Shown: in pieces, positions 6,505-14,141 of the stretch | Numbering within the stretch: the first letter of the stretch is position 1 | Layout of the letters: every line of letters starts with the position of its first letter | Notes under the pieces: model-generated | What the model was told of the DNA's origin: nothing | Databases searched by the model: none | Seen by the model: only the letters and a program-made list of their open reading frames with translations | Assembly: GCA_022545625.1 (NCBI GenBank) | Contig: JACZQS010000002.1 | Coordinates: 1-24,828 of the forward strand | Reading direction: 5' to 3' | DNA length: 24,828 nucleotides | Source: Pseudomonadota bacterium | Lineage (GTDB): Bacteria; Pseudomonadota; Gammaproteobacteria; GCA-001735895 | Translations under genes and position numbers: made by a program

Positions 6505-7091
6505 CATATCCCCATGTTTAAAAAATTACGCAATAGCTCGTGCCCATGCTCGGTCAATATCGACTCGGGGTGAAACTGCACCCCTTCGATGGCCAGTTTT
6601 TTGTGCCGAACACCCATAATTTCATCGACGCTACCATCGTCGTTTACGGTCCAGGCGGTTAACTCCAGGCAATCTGGCAGGCTTTGCTTGTCAATCACCA
6701 GCGAATGATAACGCGTGGCTTCGAACGGGTCAGCTAAACCTGAAAATACGCCAACACCGGTATGCTTAACCATCGATGTTTTACCATGCATGATTTCGTT
6801 GGCATGAATAATCCTTCCGCCGAACACCTGGCCAATACTCTGGTGCCCCAGGCAAACACCGAGGATCGGTTTGATCCCGCCCAGGGCTTCGATCGCTGCC
6901 ATCGAAATACCCGCTTCGTTGGGCGTACAGGGGCCGGGCGATACCATGATATGGCTGGCATCGCTGCCGAGAATATCATTAACCCCGATCTGATCGTTGC
7001 GAACTACTTCGACCTCCGCTCCAAGTTCACCCAGATATTGCACCAGGTTGTAGGTAAAGGAATCGTAGTTATCTATCATTAAAACTTTCAT
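6504..7091 (-). CDS. trpG: Anthranilate synthase component II, glutamine amidotransferase
   Basis: Releases ammonia from glutamine for TrpE. The triad is intact: Cys80 in GVCLGHQSIGQ, His174 and Glu176 in VQFHPES, with the oxyanion block SPGPCTPNEAG. The open frame begins 9 codons earlier, but the family start MKVLMIDNYDSFTYNLVQYL at ATG 7091 gives 195 residues and shares one base with the trpE stop (TGATG). In many bacteria this subunit also serves p-aminobenzoate synthase; no pabB is present in this window, so double use cannot be judged. Confidence 0.96.
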   Translation of the reverse strand: MKVLMIDNYDSFTYNLVQYLGELGAEVEVVRNDQIGVNDILGSDASHIMVSPGPCTPNEAGISMAAIEALGGIKPILGVCLGHQSIGQVFGGRIIHANEIMHGKTSMVKHTGVGVFSGLADPFEATRYHSLVIDKQSLPDCLELTAWTVNDDGSVDEIMGVRHKKLAIEGVQFHPESILTEHGHELLRNFLNMGI

Positions 7092-8599
7092 CACAATGAC
7101 TCCTGGTCTTCGGCGCAAGGGTCTCTTGCTGGCAACCCCGATTCGGCCAATGCAACGGCTTTAAAAATAGCCCGCGCCTTGTTCATGGTTTCGACCCATT
7201 CGTTTTCCGGGACCGAATCATAAACGATGCCTGCGCCTGCCTGAATGTAGAGTCGCTGGTCCTTGATCACCGCGGTACGGATTGCGATTGCAGTATCCAT
7301 ATTTCCACTCCAGGAAATATATCCCACTGCACCAGAATAAATCCCGCGTTTGACCGGTTCGAGTTCATCTATAATTTCCATAGCGCGGATCTTTGGCGCG
7401 CCGGAAACTGTGCCGGCAGGAAAAGTCGCGCGCAGTACATCCATCGCCGACAACCCTGGTTTTAACCTACCCTCGACATTCGAGACGATGTGCATCACAT
7501 GCGAATACCGCTCTACAATCATTTTTTCGGTCAGCTCGACGCTGCCGAACTGGCACACCCTACCGGCATCGTTACGACCCAGATCGATCAACATCAGGTG
7601 TTCGGCCAGCTCCTTCGGATCGGTGAGCAATTCTTTTTCCAGGGCCAGGTCACGCGCCCTGTTCTTGTCGCGTGGTCGCGTGCCGGCTATGGGACGCACC
7701 GTAACCGCCCCGTCTTCCAGGCGTACCAGAATTTCAGGTGACGACCCGACCACATAGTGATCGTCCAGATTTAGATAATACATATAAGGAGACGGGTTAA
7801 GGCTACGCAATGCTCGATACAGGGCGATCGGTTTTTGTTTAAACGGAATCGACAGCCGCTGCGACAGTACGATTTGCATGGCGTCACCGTCGATTATGTA
7901 TTGCCGGGCCTTTTCTACTGCAGCCATAAAGTCTTCACGGGAAGTTTCAGAGGTGAAATCTTCTTCTTTAACTACCTGCGACGCTGCTTTCGAATGGCGA
8001 TCCAGCCGCACATCGTAAAGCTTTTGCTCGAGTTCTGATAAACGCTTCTGGCCAGATTCCCAGGCTTCGCTCTCTGCTGGATCGACATGCACAACGATGA
8101 ACATACGCGATGCCAGGTTGTCGTAGACCACCAGCTCATCGCTCAACATCAACAGGATATCCGGCGTCTGGTGTTTGTCTGGATTAGGGCAATCGGACAG
8201 CTTTGGCTCGATATAGCGGATCGTATCATAACCAAAGTAACCGACCAGGCCGCCGTGGAATTTGGGCAGGCACTCGGCCTCGGCAACCTTGAAAAAATTC
8301 AGGTAGTCTTCGACAAATTGGAGAGGATCGTCGGTTTCTTCCTCGCTGACGATCTCGCCATCAACCTCAAGCATGGCTCGACGACCGAATACCTTCAGAC
8401 GCTTGCTACAGGCCAGGCCTATGATCGAGTAGCGACCCCATTTTTCACCCCCCTGTACCGATTCAAACAGGTAAGTGTAAGCCTCGTCGGCCAGTTTCAG
8501 GTAAGTACTGAGCGGTGTGTCCAGATCGGCGAGTACTTCACGTACCAGCGGGATGCGATTAAATTTGCGCTTTATTTGATTGAACTGCTTAAGATCCAT
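7091..8599 (-). CDS. trpE: Anthranilate synthase component I
   Basis: Converts chorismate plus ammonia to anthranilate. The N-terminal domain carries LFESVQGGEKWGRYSIIGL, part of the site where tryptophan inhibits the enzyme (E. coli LLES). The C-terminal chorismate-binding domain shows GTRPRDKNRARD, LIDLGRND and ATFPAGTVSGAPKIRAMEII. The frame opens at a TTG 42 nt upstream, but ATG 8599 (MDLKQFNQIKRKFNRIPL) matches Pseudomonas TrpE start, giving 502 residues. The 117 nt between gph and this start contain no run of Trp codons and no terminator-antiterminator pair, so classical attenuation is not apparent. Control is probably through enzyme feedback and an upstream promoter. Confidence 0.97.
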   Translation of the reverse strand: MDLKQFNQIKRKFNRIPLVREVLADLDTPLSTYLKLADEAYTYLFESVQGGEKWGRYSIIGLACSKRLKVFGRRAMLEVDGEIVSEEETDDPLQFVEDYLNFFKVAEAECLPKFHGGLVGYFGYDTIRYIEPKLSDCPNPDKHQTPDILLMLSDELVVYDNLASRMFIVVHVDPAESEAWESGQKRLSELEQKLYDVRLDRHSKAASQVVKEEDFTSETSREDFMAAVEKARQYIIDGDAMQIVLSQRLSIPFKQKPIALYRALRSLNPSPYMYYLNLDDHYVVGSSPEILVRLEDGAVTVRPIAGTRPRDKNRARDLALEKELLTDPKELAEHLMLIDLGRNDAGRVCQFGSVELTEKMIVERYSHVMHIVSNVEGRLKPGLSAMDVLRATFPAGTVSGAPKIRAMEIIDELEPVKRGIYSGAVGYISWSGNMDTAIAIRTAVIKDQRLYIQAGAGIVYDSVPENEWVETMNKARAIFKAVALAESGLPARDPCAEDQESL

Positions 8600-8716
8600 G
8601 GAAAATACTCTAAACGGGTTAACAAGGGTACAACGAAACAACGGTGCGGGATCACCATCGCCAGCAAATATTGTCTACCTTGTTATGTTTGAGTATTTGA
8701 ATCATTGTCTAAAGCT

Positions 8717-9394
8717 TTATGCCTGTATGATATTTTCGAGTTCAGCCATAGAATCTATCACAGCATCAGGCTCATATCTACGAATATCTTCACCGTGGTT
8801 ATAGCCGTAGCTGGTGCAAATAATCTGGAATCCGGCGGCTCGCGCGGCGCGAACATCATTGCTTGAATCACCTAACATCAACGACCGTTGTGGATCGACC
8901 TGCATTCGTTGTGCGGCGGTTAACAAGGGCATTGGGTGCGGTTTCTTTTCAAGCGTATCATCAGCGCAAATAACCACCTCGAAGTAATTGGCTATATCCA
9001 GGTCATGCAACAGTGGGTGGGTGAATTCGGCGGCCTTGTTGGTCACACAGCCCATCCGAAAAGTGCGGCCTTGCATATAGTCGAGACCCTGTCTCACCCC
9101 TTCGTAGAGGTGGCTACGCTTCGAGTTATTCACCTTGTAATGCGACTTGAATAGTGCCAGGGCACTTCGATACAGGGTTTCGTCCGGGTCGCCATCAAGC
9201 GCATTCATCAATGCTCGCTTGACCAGACGTTCTATACCATTGCCGACCCAGTGTTTGACCCTGTCTACACCTCGCACCGGCATGTCGAGTTCTATCAGCA
9301 TCTGATCAATGCTGTAGGCCAGATCGGGCACACTGTTTACCATAGTGCCATCAATATCGATAAGCACCATTTCAGGAACTTTGATCTGATTCAA
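8717..9394 (-). CDS. gph: Phosphoglycolate phosphatase, HAD superfamily
   Basis: Removes phosphate from 2-phosphoglycolate, a by-product of DNA 3'-end repair and oxygenation reactions. HAD motifs: I LIDIDGTMVNS (nucleophile D13, acid-base D15), II VTNKA, III EKKPHP (Lys) and IV GDSSNDV. Motif I differs slightly from the usual DLDGTLVDS but keeps both aspartates. The start at TTG 9394 overlaps the rpe stop as TTGA and gives 225 residues, with the 8-residue lead found in relatives; ATG 9370 would begin right at the motif and looks too short. It sits between rpe and trpE, the order known from Pseudomonas. Confidence 0.93.
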   Translation of the reverse strand: MNQIKVPEMVLIDIDGTMVNSVPDLAYSIDQMLIELDMPVRGVDRVKHWVGNGIERLVKRALMNALDGDPDETLYRSALALFKSHYKVNNSKRSHLYEGVRQGLDYMQGRTFRMGCVTNKAAEFTHPLLHDLDIANYFEVVICADDTLEKKPHPMPLLTAAQRMQVDPQRSLMLGDSSNDVRAARAAGFQIICTSYGYNHGEDIRRYEPDAVIDSMAELENIIQA

Positions 9395-10086
9395 ACTGTC
9401 CCGACCGTGTCCAGTGCACCCCGCATCTTCGCCACTATGCTATCGTAACGATTGTTATCACTATCACTAGCAAAGCCGAAGATGCCCGAGCCGGCAACGA
9501 AGGTATCCGCACCCGCGGCTGCTATTTCGGCAATATTGTCGACCTTGACGCCGCCATCGACTTCGAGTCGAATTTTAAGACCCGAGCGATCTATGATCTG
9601 CCGCACCTGCTGTAACTTACCCAGTGTCGATGGAATGAAACTCTGGCCGCCAAAACCCGGGTTGACCGACATCAGTAAAATCATATCAACCTTGTCTAAT
9701 ACGTGGTCGAGAAAAGAAAGGGGCGTCGCCGGGTTGAATACCAGGCCGGCCAGGCACCCGCAATCTCGAATCAGGCTCAGGCTGCGATCGAGATGGTCTG
9801 CGGCCTCCGGGTGAAAAGTAATATAGCTGGCACCGGCACTGGCGAAATCAGGAATAATACGATCTACCGGTTTAACCATTAAATGGACGTCAATCGGAGC
9901 ACTGACACCATGATTTCTCAGTGCTTCGCAGACCAGTGGTCCGATGGTTAAATTTGGCACATAGTGATTGTCCATCACGTCGAAATGAACTATATCCGCG
10001 CCCGAGGCGATGACATTATCGACTTCTTCGCCGAGCCTGGCGAAGTTGGCTGAAAGGATCGATGGTGCGAGTTGGTAGTCCGGCAT
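9391..10086 (-). CDS. rpe: Ribulose-phosphate 3-epimerase
   Basis: Interconverts ribulose 5-phosphate and xylulose 5-phosphate. TIM-barrel motifs: LAPSILSANFARLGEEV, VHFDVMDNHYVPNLTIGP (metal-binding His and Asp), DVHLMV, MSVNPGFGGQSFI and LEVDGGV (second catalytic Asp), then VAGSGIF for phosphate. The 231 residues are typical. ATG 10086 follows a good AGGAGC ribosome-binding site at 4-nt spacing. It is the first gene of the unit leading to gph and probably trpEGDC. A 7-bp hairpin lies directly upstream of the ribosome-binding site. Confidence 0.97.
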   Translation of the reverse strand: MPDYQLAPSILSANFARLGEEVDNVIASGADIVHFDVMDNHYVPNLTIGPLVCEALRNHGVSAPIDVHLMVKPVDRIIPDFASAGASYITFHPEAADHLDRSLSLIRDCGCLAGLVFNPATPLSFLDHVLDKVDMILLMSVNPGFGGQSFIPSTLGKLQQVRQIIDRSGLKIRLEVDGGVKVDNIAEIAAAGADTFVAGSGIFGFASDSDNNRYDSIVAKMRGALDTVGTV

Positions 10087-10098
10087 GAATGCTCCTGG

Positions 10099-10120
10099 TT
10101 GCGAGAAATCTGGCTCGCAA
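10099..10120 (-). promoter_or_regulatory. Hairpin in the rpe leader next to the ribosome-binding site
   Basis: Perfect 7-bp inverted repeat TTGCGAG/CTCGCAA (10120-10114 with 10105-10099), 8-nt loop, ending three bases before the AGGAGC sequence (10096-10091). It could be an RNA element affecting rpe translation or a DNA operator. No homologous element is known to me. Confidence 0.35.
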
Positions 10121-10251
10121 TGTACACCAAAACCAGCCCTATTACAGCCCGAATCGCGCTTCCTATTCCGAAATTTCCGGATCTATTGCAAAGGGGTAGC
10201 CAGGGTTCGGAGGAACAATGGGAATTGCCCCGGCACAGAATAAATAACTTT

Positions 10252-10363
10252 CGTCATTCCGACCGCCGAGCCGGAATATTAACCTCAATATTTGTCGTTC
10301 CTGCGAAAGCAGGAACCTAAGTACAACAGCTTTAAAGATTCCGGCTCGGAGACCGGAATGACG
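10252..10363. repeat. REP-like cluster: two inverted units around a third hairpin
   Basis: Left unit (10252-10277) is an inverted copy of the element at 3428-3454 with two differences. Right unit (10337-10363) is a direct copy with one difference. Between them lies an 8-bp stem GTTCCTGC/GCAGGAAC with a GAAA tetraloop (10297-10316). Two REP-like units facing each other with a spacer resemble a REPIN. It lies between rpe and the convergent end of the cytochrome gene region. The rest of 10121-10372 holds nothing recognisable. Confidence 0.75.
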
Positions 10364-10372
10364 GGGAACCAG

Positions 10373-10675
10373 TTATAAACTACCGATATAATCGGCCAGA
10401 TTATCGATGTCGTCATCGCTAAGGCCCGCCGCCATCGCATTCATGGTCGGGTCTTTACGAGCACCACTGCGAAAATCGGTAAGATTCTTACGCACGAATG
10501 CAGCATCCCTGCCTTTCAGCGTAGGAAAGGTGGGAACAGTACTTTTACCACCGGCACCATGGCAACCAATACAACCTTTGGCTGAATAGGCGGACTGACC
10601 AGCCGCTGCATCGGCATAAGCCGAACCACTAAAAACCATCGTCAATGAAAAGACTATCGCTGCAATAAACCTCAT
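10373..10675 (-). CDS. Small periplasmic c-type cytochrome (class I, c553-like)
   Basis: Predicted single-haem electron carrier, 100 residues. A signal peptide (residues 1-21, MRFIAAIVFSLTMVFSGSAYA) is followed by the haem site CIGCH (C35, C38, H39). Met78 or Met81 in DPTMNAMA is the likely distal ligand, and LSDDDIDNLADYIGSL is the C-terminal helix of this family. The frame extends upstream to 10726, but ATG 10675 puts the signal peptide at the N-terminus and follows GGGAG at nine bases. It is a single gene divergent from a methyltransferase. Its redox partner cannot be told from the neighbourhood. Confidence 0.9.
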   Translation of the reverse strand: MRFIAAIVFSLTMVFSGSAYADAAAGQSAYSAKGCIGCHGAGGKSTVPTFPTLKGRDAAFVRKNLTDFRSGARKDPTMNAMAAGLSDDDIDNLADYIGSL

Positions 10676-10719
10676 AATTTCAATCTCCCGGGTAGTAAAA
10701 AATGGTATGCCAATAGATA

Positions 10720-11397
10720 ATGGCAAATAATAATCGCGTCATTGTGGCAAAGCCATTCAAGGTTGTAAAGCCTAGCAGAAGCAGCTTAATCGCTGCTGAA
10801 CATATGATTGAATCAAAAAAACACAGGCAAAAAATCGGGCAGGACCTGAAAATTAACTCGAATGCAAACCACCATTCTTTGAGTTTTTATACGACCTGGG
10901 GGCTGTTCTCCCCTCGCGCAATCGACGAGGGTTCGCAAATGCTACTCGACTATCTCGACATTGACAGTGCCGACGACTGCCTCGACCTGGGATGCGGGTA
11001 TGGCGTGCTCGGATTATGCATGGCCAGGTCGGCACCCGCCGGGCACACTTTGCTGGTTGATAAGGATTTTGTAGCGGTTGAATACTCGGAAAAAAATCGA
11101 CTGCTTAATAAGATCGAAAATGCTAGCTGCCTGCTGAGCAATGGCTTTAACCAGATCCCGAAGCAGCAGTTCGATTTGATCGTTTCTAATATCCCTGCCA
11201 AGGTAGGCAAGGAAATGTTATACATTTACCTGTTTGACGCGCTGGAATACCTGAAACCCGGTGGTTCATTTTATATCGTCACGATCACCGGCCTGCGTCA
11301 GTTTTTCAAGCGTGGATTTCACCAGGTGTTCGGACACTACGATAAAATAAAGCAGGGAAAGACCTATACCGTGGCCCGTGGGATAAAACAGTCCTGA
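10720..11397 (+). CDS. RsmC-like class I methyltransferase (MTS domain)
   Basis: SAM-dependent methyltransferase of the group containing the 16S rRNA G1207 enzyme RsmC. Residues 61-78 (GLFSPRAIDEGSQMLLDY) resemble the RsmC GxFSxxxxDxGSxLLL block; motif I is CLDLGCGYGVLGL (87-99). The catalytic NPPF loop appears as SNIPAKVGKE (156-165), a variant that keeps Asn157 but lacks the second proline and the aromatic residue. At 225 residues it lacks the N-terminal pseudo-methyltransferase half of full RsmC. The N-terminal 50 residues are basic. Start 10720 is the first ATG; ATG 10804 (residue 29) is an alternative. Substrate is unknown; rRNA or tRNA guanine-N2 is a guess from the family. Confidence 0.75.
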   Translation: MANNNRVIVAKPFKVVKPSRSSLIAAEHMIESKKHRQKIGQDLKINSNANHHSLSFYTTWGLFSPRAIDEGSQMLLDYLDIDSADDCLDLGCGYGVLGLCMARSAPAGHTLLVDKDFVAVEYSEKNRLLNKIENASCLLSNGFNQIPKQQFDLIVSNIPAKVGKEMLYIYLFDALEYLKPGGSFYIVTITGLRQFFKRGFHQVFGHYDKIKQGKTYTVARGIKQS

Positions 11398-11434
11398 TGA
11401 GCCAAGTGCCTCGGAGGGAAAATTTTTGTTCGGA

Positions 11435-12568
11435 TTAAACCGATCCAAGTTTCTTTTTAATTTCGTCTAGCTGCTTGCGGGCTTCGGTCGTATCGCTGGC
11501 CAGGCAATTGATATGCCCCATCTTGCGTCCTGCGCGCGCCTCGGATTTACCATAGAGATGCAATTTCATATTCCCCTGTCCAAGTACTTCTCCCCAGTTG
11601 GGTGTGCCATCCTGTGGCCAGAGATCACCGAGGATATTCCACATCACCACCGCACTGTGTTGTCTGCTTGAACCTGCGGGAATTCCGCACATCATGCGCA
11701 GCTGTTGCTCGAACTGCGATGTCTCGCAGGCGTCGATGGTAAAATGGCCCGAATTATGCGGCCGTGGCGCCATTTCATTGACCAGCACTTGCTGGTCAGT
11801 GGAGATGAAAAACTCGACCGCAAGCACACCACAATAATCCAGACCATCGGCAATGCTGCGGGCTGCCTGCCTCACTGCTACCCCTGTTTCCTGGGAAAGC
11901 TCGGCCGGTGCAGCCGATATATCCAGGATGCCGTTGCGGTGTTCGTTTTGCGCCACCGGGAAACAATCGACATCGCCCGCTTCGCTACGGCATAAAACCA
12001 CGGATACTTCCATGGCCAAGTCTATTTTTTTCTCCAGTACGCAGGCCTGTGAGCTAATCTGATTGTAGGCTGTACCTAGCTCGTCGAACGAGTTGCAGAC
12101 GAATTGCCCTTTGCCATCGTATCCGAGCGTTGCGGTTTTCAGTATCGCCGGGTATTCAAAATTTTCTGCCAGCACCAGGTCAGCGTCAGAATTAATCGCA
12201 AGATAGGGTGTCGTGTTCAGGCCCTGTCGGTCAAAAAACCTCTTTTCCAGAACCCTGTTTTGCGCGATTCGCAGGGCACTGGCCGACGGATGAACCGGTA
12301 GAGATTTCGCCAGGTAATCGAGTGTATCGGCAGGTATGTTTTCAAACTCGGTGCTGACCGCGGCGCAATGCTGCGCCAGGTCATCCAGTGCCTCCCTGTC
12401 GTCATAAGCCGCTTGCAGGTGCCTGCTCGCAATCTTGCCCGCCGGGCTGTCGGCATCCGGATCGAGTACCAGGACCTCGTAACCCATGGTTCTCGCCGCA
12501 ATAACAAACATGCGCCCAAGCTGACCACCACCTAACATGCCCAGCGTACTGCCGGGGAGAATAGCCAT
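11435..12568 (-). CDS. purK: N5-carboxyaminoimidazole ribonucleotide synthase
   Basis: ATP-grasp enzyme making N5-CAIR from AIR, bicarbonate and ATP, the step before PurE. Visible blocks: LGMLGGGQLGRMF, STEFENIP, ILKTATLGYDGKGQ (nucleotide and substrate binding), VLCRSEAGDVDCFPVAQN and VNEMAPRPHNSGHFTIDA, the ATP-grasp metal site. The 377 residues fit the family. Its ATG shares one base with the purE stop (TGATG), so the pair is translationally coupled. It converges with the RsmC-like gene across 37 nt that hold no obvious terminator. Confidence 0.97.
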   Translation of the reverse strand: MAILPGSTLGMLGGGQLGRMFVIAARTMGYEVLVLDPDADSPAGKIASRHLQAAYDDREALDDLAQHCAAVSTEFENIPADTLDYLAKSLPVHPSASALRIAQNRVLEKRFFDRQGLNTTPYLAINSDADLVLAENFEYPAILKTATLGYDGKGQFVCNSFDELGTAYNQISSQACVLEKKIDLAMEVSVVLCRSEAGDVDCFPVAQNEHRNGILDISAAPAELSQETGVAVRQAARSIADGLDYCGVLAVEFFISTDQQVLVNEMAPRPHNSGHFTIDACETSQFEQQLRMMCGIPAGSSRQHSAVVMWNILGDLWPQDGTPNWGEVLGQGNMKLHLYGKSEARAGRKMGHINCLASDTTEARKQLDEIKKKLGSV

Positions 12569-13062
12569 CAGTTCTGCGGCGGTAATTTCATTTGTAGCAC
12601 CGCATCGCGCTGGTTCGCACGGAAATCATCGAGTTGCTTTGCTAGCCCGGTATCGCTCAAAGCCAGCATCGATATCGCAAACAGCGCGGCATTGATCGCA
12701 CCTGCCTTACCGATAGCAAACGTCGCTACCGGAATTCCCCTGGGCATTTGCACTATAGACAACAGCGAGTCTTTACCATTCAAATGTCCGGACGGAACGG
12801 GTACGCCCAGCACCGGGACCGTCGTATGAGAGGCTAACATGCCGGGCAGGTGAGCGGCACCACCCGCTCCCGCGATGATGCAGGAAAGGTTTTGTTCACC
12901 GGCACTCTTGGCGAACTCGGTGAGTAAATCCGGTGTGCGGTGTGCAGAAACTACCCGCAGCACCTGTTCAACGCCAAAACGCTCAAGGGTTTCGACTGTA
13001 TGTTGCATCACCGGCCAATCACTATCACTGCCCATCACTACTGCAACCAGGGGATCTGACAT
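12568..13062 (-). CDS. purE: N5-carboxyaminoimidazole ribonucleotide mutase
   Basis: Moves the carboxyl group of N5-CAIR to form CAIR in purine synthesis. The class I family blocks are VVMGSDSDWPVMQHT, RVVSAHRTPD (catalytic His), IAGAGGAAHLPGMLASHT and PVLGVPVPSGHLNGKDSLLSIVQMPRGIPVATF. The 164 residues are the usual bacterial size. GGAG at six bases upstream supports ATG 13062. It is the first gene of purEK and divergent from purC, separated by 140 nt that carry no recognisable PurR box. Confidence 0.98.
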   Translation of the reverse strand: MSDPLVAVVMGSDSDWPVMQHTVETLERFGVEQVLRVVSAHRTPDLLTEFAKSAGEQNLSCIIAGAGGAAHLPGMLASHTTVPVLGVPVPSGHLNGKDSLLSIVQMPRGIPVATFAIGKAGAINAALFAISMLALSDTGLAKQLDDFRANQRDAVLQMKLPPQN

Positions 13063-13095
13063 GGCTTTCTCCGAGTAATCCCAAAAAAGCCAGCG

Positions 13096-13101
13096 ATTAT
13101 A
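13096..13101 (-). promoter_or_regulatory. Perfect -10 hexamer of a likely purEK promoter
   Basis: Minus strand TATAAT (13101-13096), 34 bases before the purE ATG. No good -35 is present at 16-18 nt, which may mean activator dependence or a weak promoter. On the other strand, overlapping TATGAT hexamers at 13141-13151 could belong to purC, again without a clear -35. Confidence 0.35.
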
Positions 13102-13202
13102 ACTCTTTTTATTGCTAAAAAACTAATCCAGCACCAGCGTTATGATATGATTTCGCCGCTGTTTTCCCTGCCCATCGAATATTTCATCGTCAGATCTGCC
13201 AA

Positions 13203-14108
13203 ATGAGCTCTTCCAACGAATCGTCCGCCATATTTGAAACCAACATCGAAAATCTCGAATTGATCGCGAGGGGTAAGGTGCGTGATATCTACCGCATCGA
13301 CGACCAGCATATGCTCATTGTTTCGACTGACCGTTTATCCGCATTCGATGTCGTATTTCCCCAGCCGATCCCGCAAAAGGGAGAATTGCTCACACGCATA
13401 TCCAACTTCTGGTTTTCCAGAACATCCGATATGGTCGAAAATCACCTGAGCAATCTAAAGCTGCAGGATTATGTTTCGCAGCGGGACTATCAGCAACTGG
13501 CCTCACGTTCGATCATTGTGAAACAGCTGAAAACCCTGCCTGTCGAAGCCATCGTGCGCGGATATATCATAGGCTCCGGCTGGAAAGACTATACGGCCAG
13601 TGGAGCGATTTGTGGCATTCAACTTCCCGCTGGATTGCAACAGGCGGAGCAGCTGTCCGAGCCCATTTTTACACCATCGACCAAGGCCACGGTTGGTGAT
13701 CACGACATCAATGTCAGCTTCGGGCAGGTGGTCGATTTGATCGGCGAAGAAAAATCGAACCAGGTACGGGAGATTGCCATACAGTTATATCAATCGGCGG
13801 CGCATTATGCGCGTTCCAGGGGCATCATCATCGCCGACACCAAGTTTGAATTTGGTATCGACGAAAATGATCAGCTGGTATTAATTGATGAAATTCTGAC
13901 CCCCGACTCGTCGCGCTTTTGGCCTGTCGATCAATACCGTGTCGGTACCAGTCCTCCCAGTTTTGACAAGCAGTTTATTCGCGACTATCTCGAAACCCTG
14001 GACTGGGATAAGGTTCCCCCGGCACCGCAGATCCCGCAGGCTATTATCGATAAGACGCAGCTGAAGTACCAACAGGCGCACGATATTCTGGTTGGTATCG
14101 ATTCCTGA
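13203..14108 (+). CDS. purC: Phosphoribosylaminoimidazole-succinocarboxamide synthase (SAICAR synthetase), long form
   Basis: Condenses CAIR with aspartate, the step right after PurE. Blocks: LIARGKVRDIYRIDD (nucleotide loop), STDRLSAFDVVFPQPIPQKG, VEAIVRGYIIGSGWKDY, STKATVGDHDINVSF, IADTKFEFGIDE and LIDEILTPDSSRFWP (metal and ATP binding). The 301 residues and the RGYIIGSGWKDY insert place it in the long subfamily, not the 237-residue enterobacterial form. It is divergent from purEK, so three consecutive steps of the pathway lie together. It converges on the barrel gene across 33 nt. Confidence 0.97.
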   Translation: MSSSNESSAIFETNIENLELIARGKVRDIYRIDDQHMLIVSTDRLSAFDVVFPQPIPQKGELLTRISNFWFSRTSDMVENHLSNLKLQDYVSQRDYQQLASRSIIVKQLKTLPVEAIVRGYIIGSGWKDYTASGAICGIQLPAGLQQAEQLSEPIFTPSTKATVGDHDINVSFGQVVDLIGEEKSNQVREIAIQLYQSAAHYARSRGIIIADTKFEFGIDENDQLVLIDEILTPDSSRFWPVDQYRVGTSPPSFDKQFIRDYLETLDWDKVPPAPQIPQAIIDKTQLKYQQAHDILVGIDS

Positions 14109-14141
14109 AAGTTAAAAATCGCCTGATTGATCGAAACACAG

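Noticed and set aside
6019..6573. 184- and 195-codon plus-strand frames opposite trpD
   Set aside because: They are antisense shadows of trpD and trpG, whose catalytic motifs are complete on the minus strand.
8087..8692. 201-codon plus-strand frame opposite trpE
   Set aside because: Antisense shadow of trpE; no motifs, and trpE is well conserved across the same bases.
8600..8716. Trp attenuator upstream of trpE
   Set aside because: No leader peptide with adjacent Trp codons and no terminator hairpin with a T tract is present.
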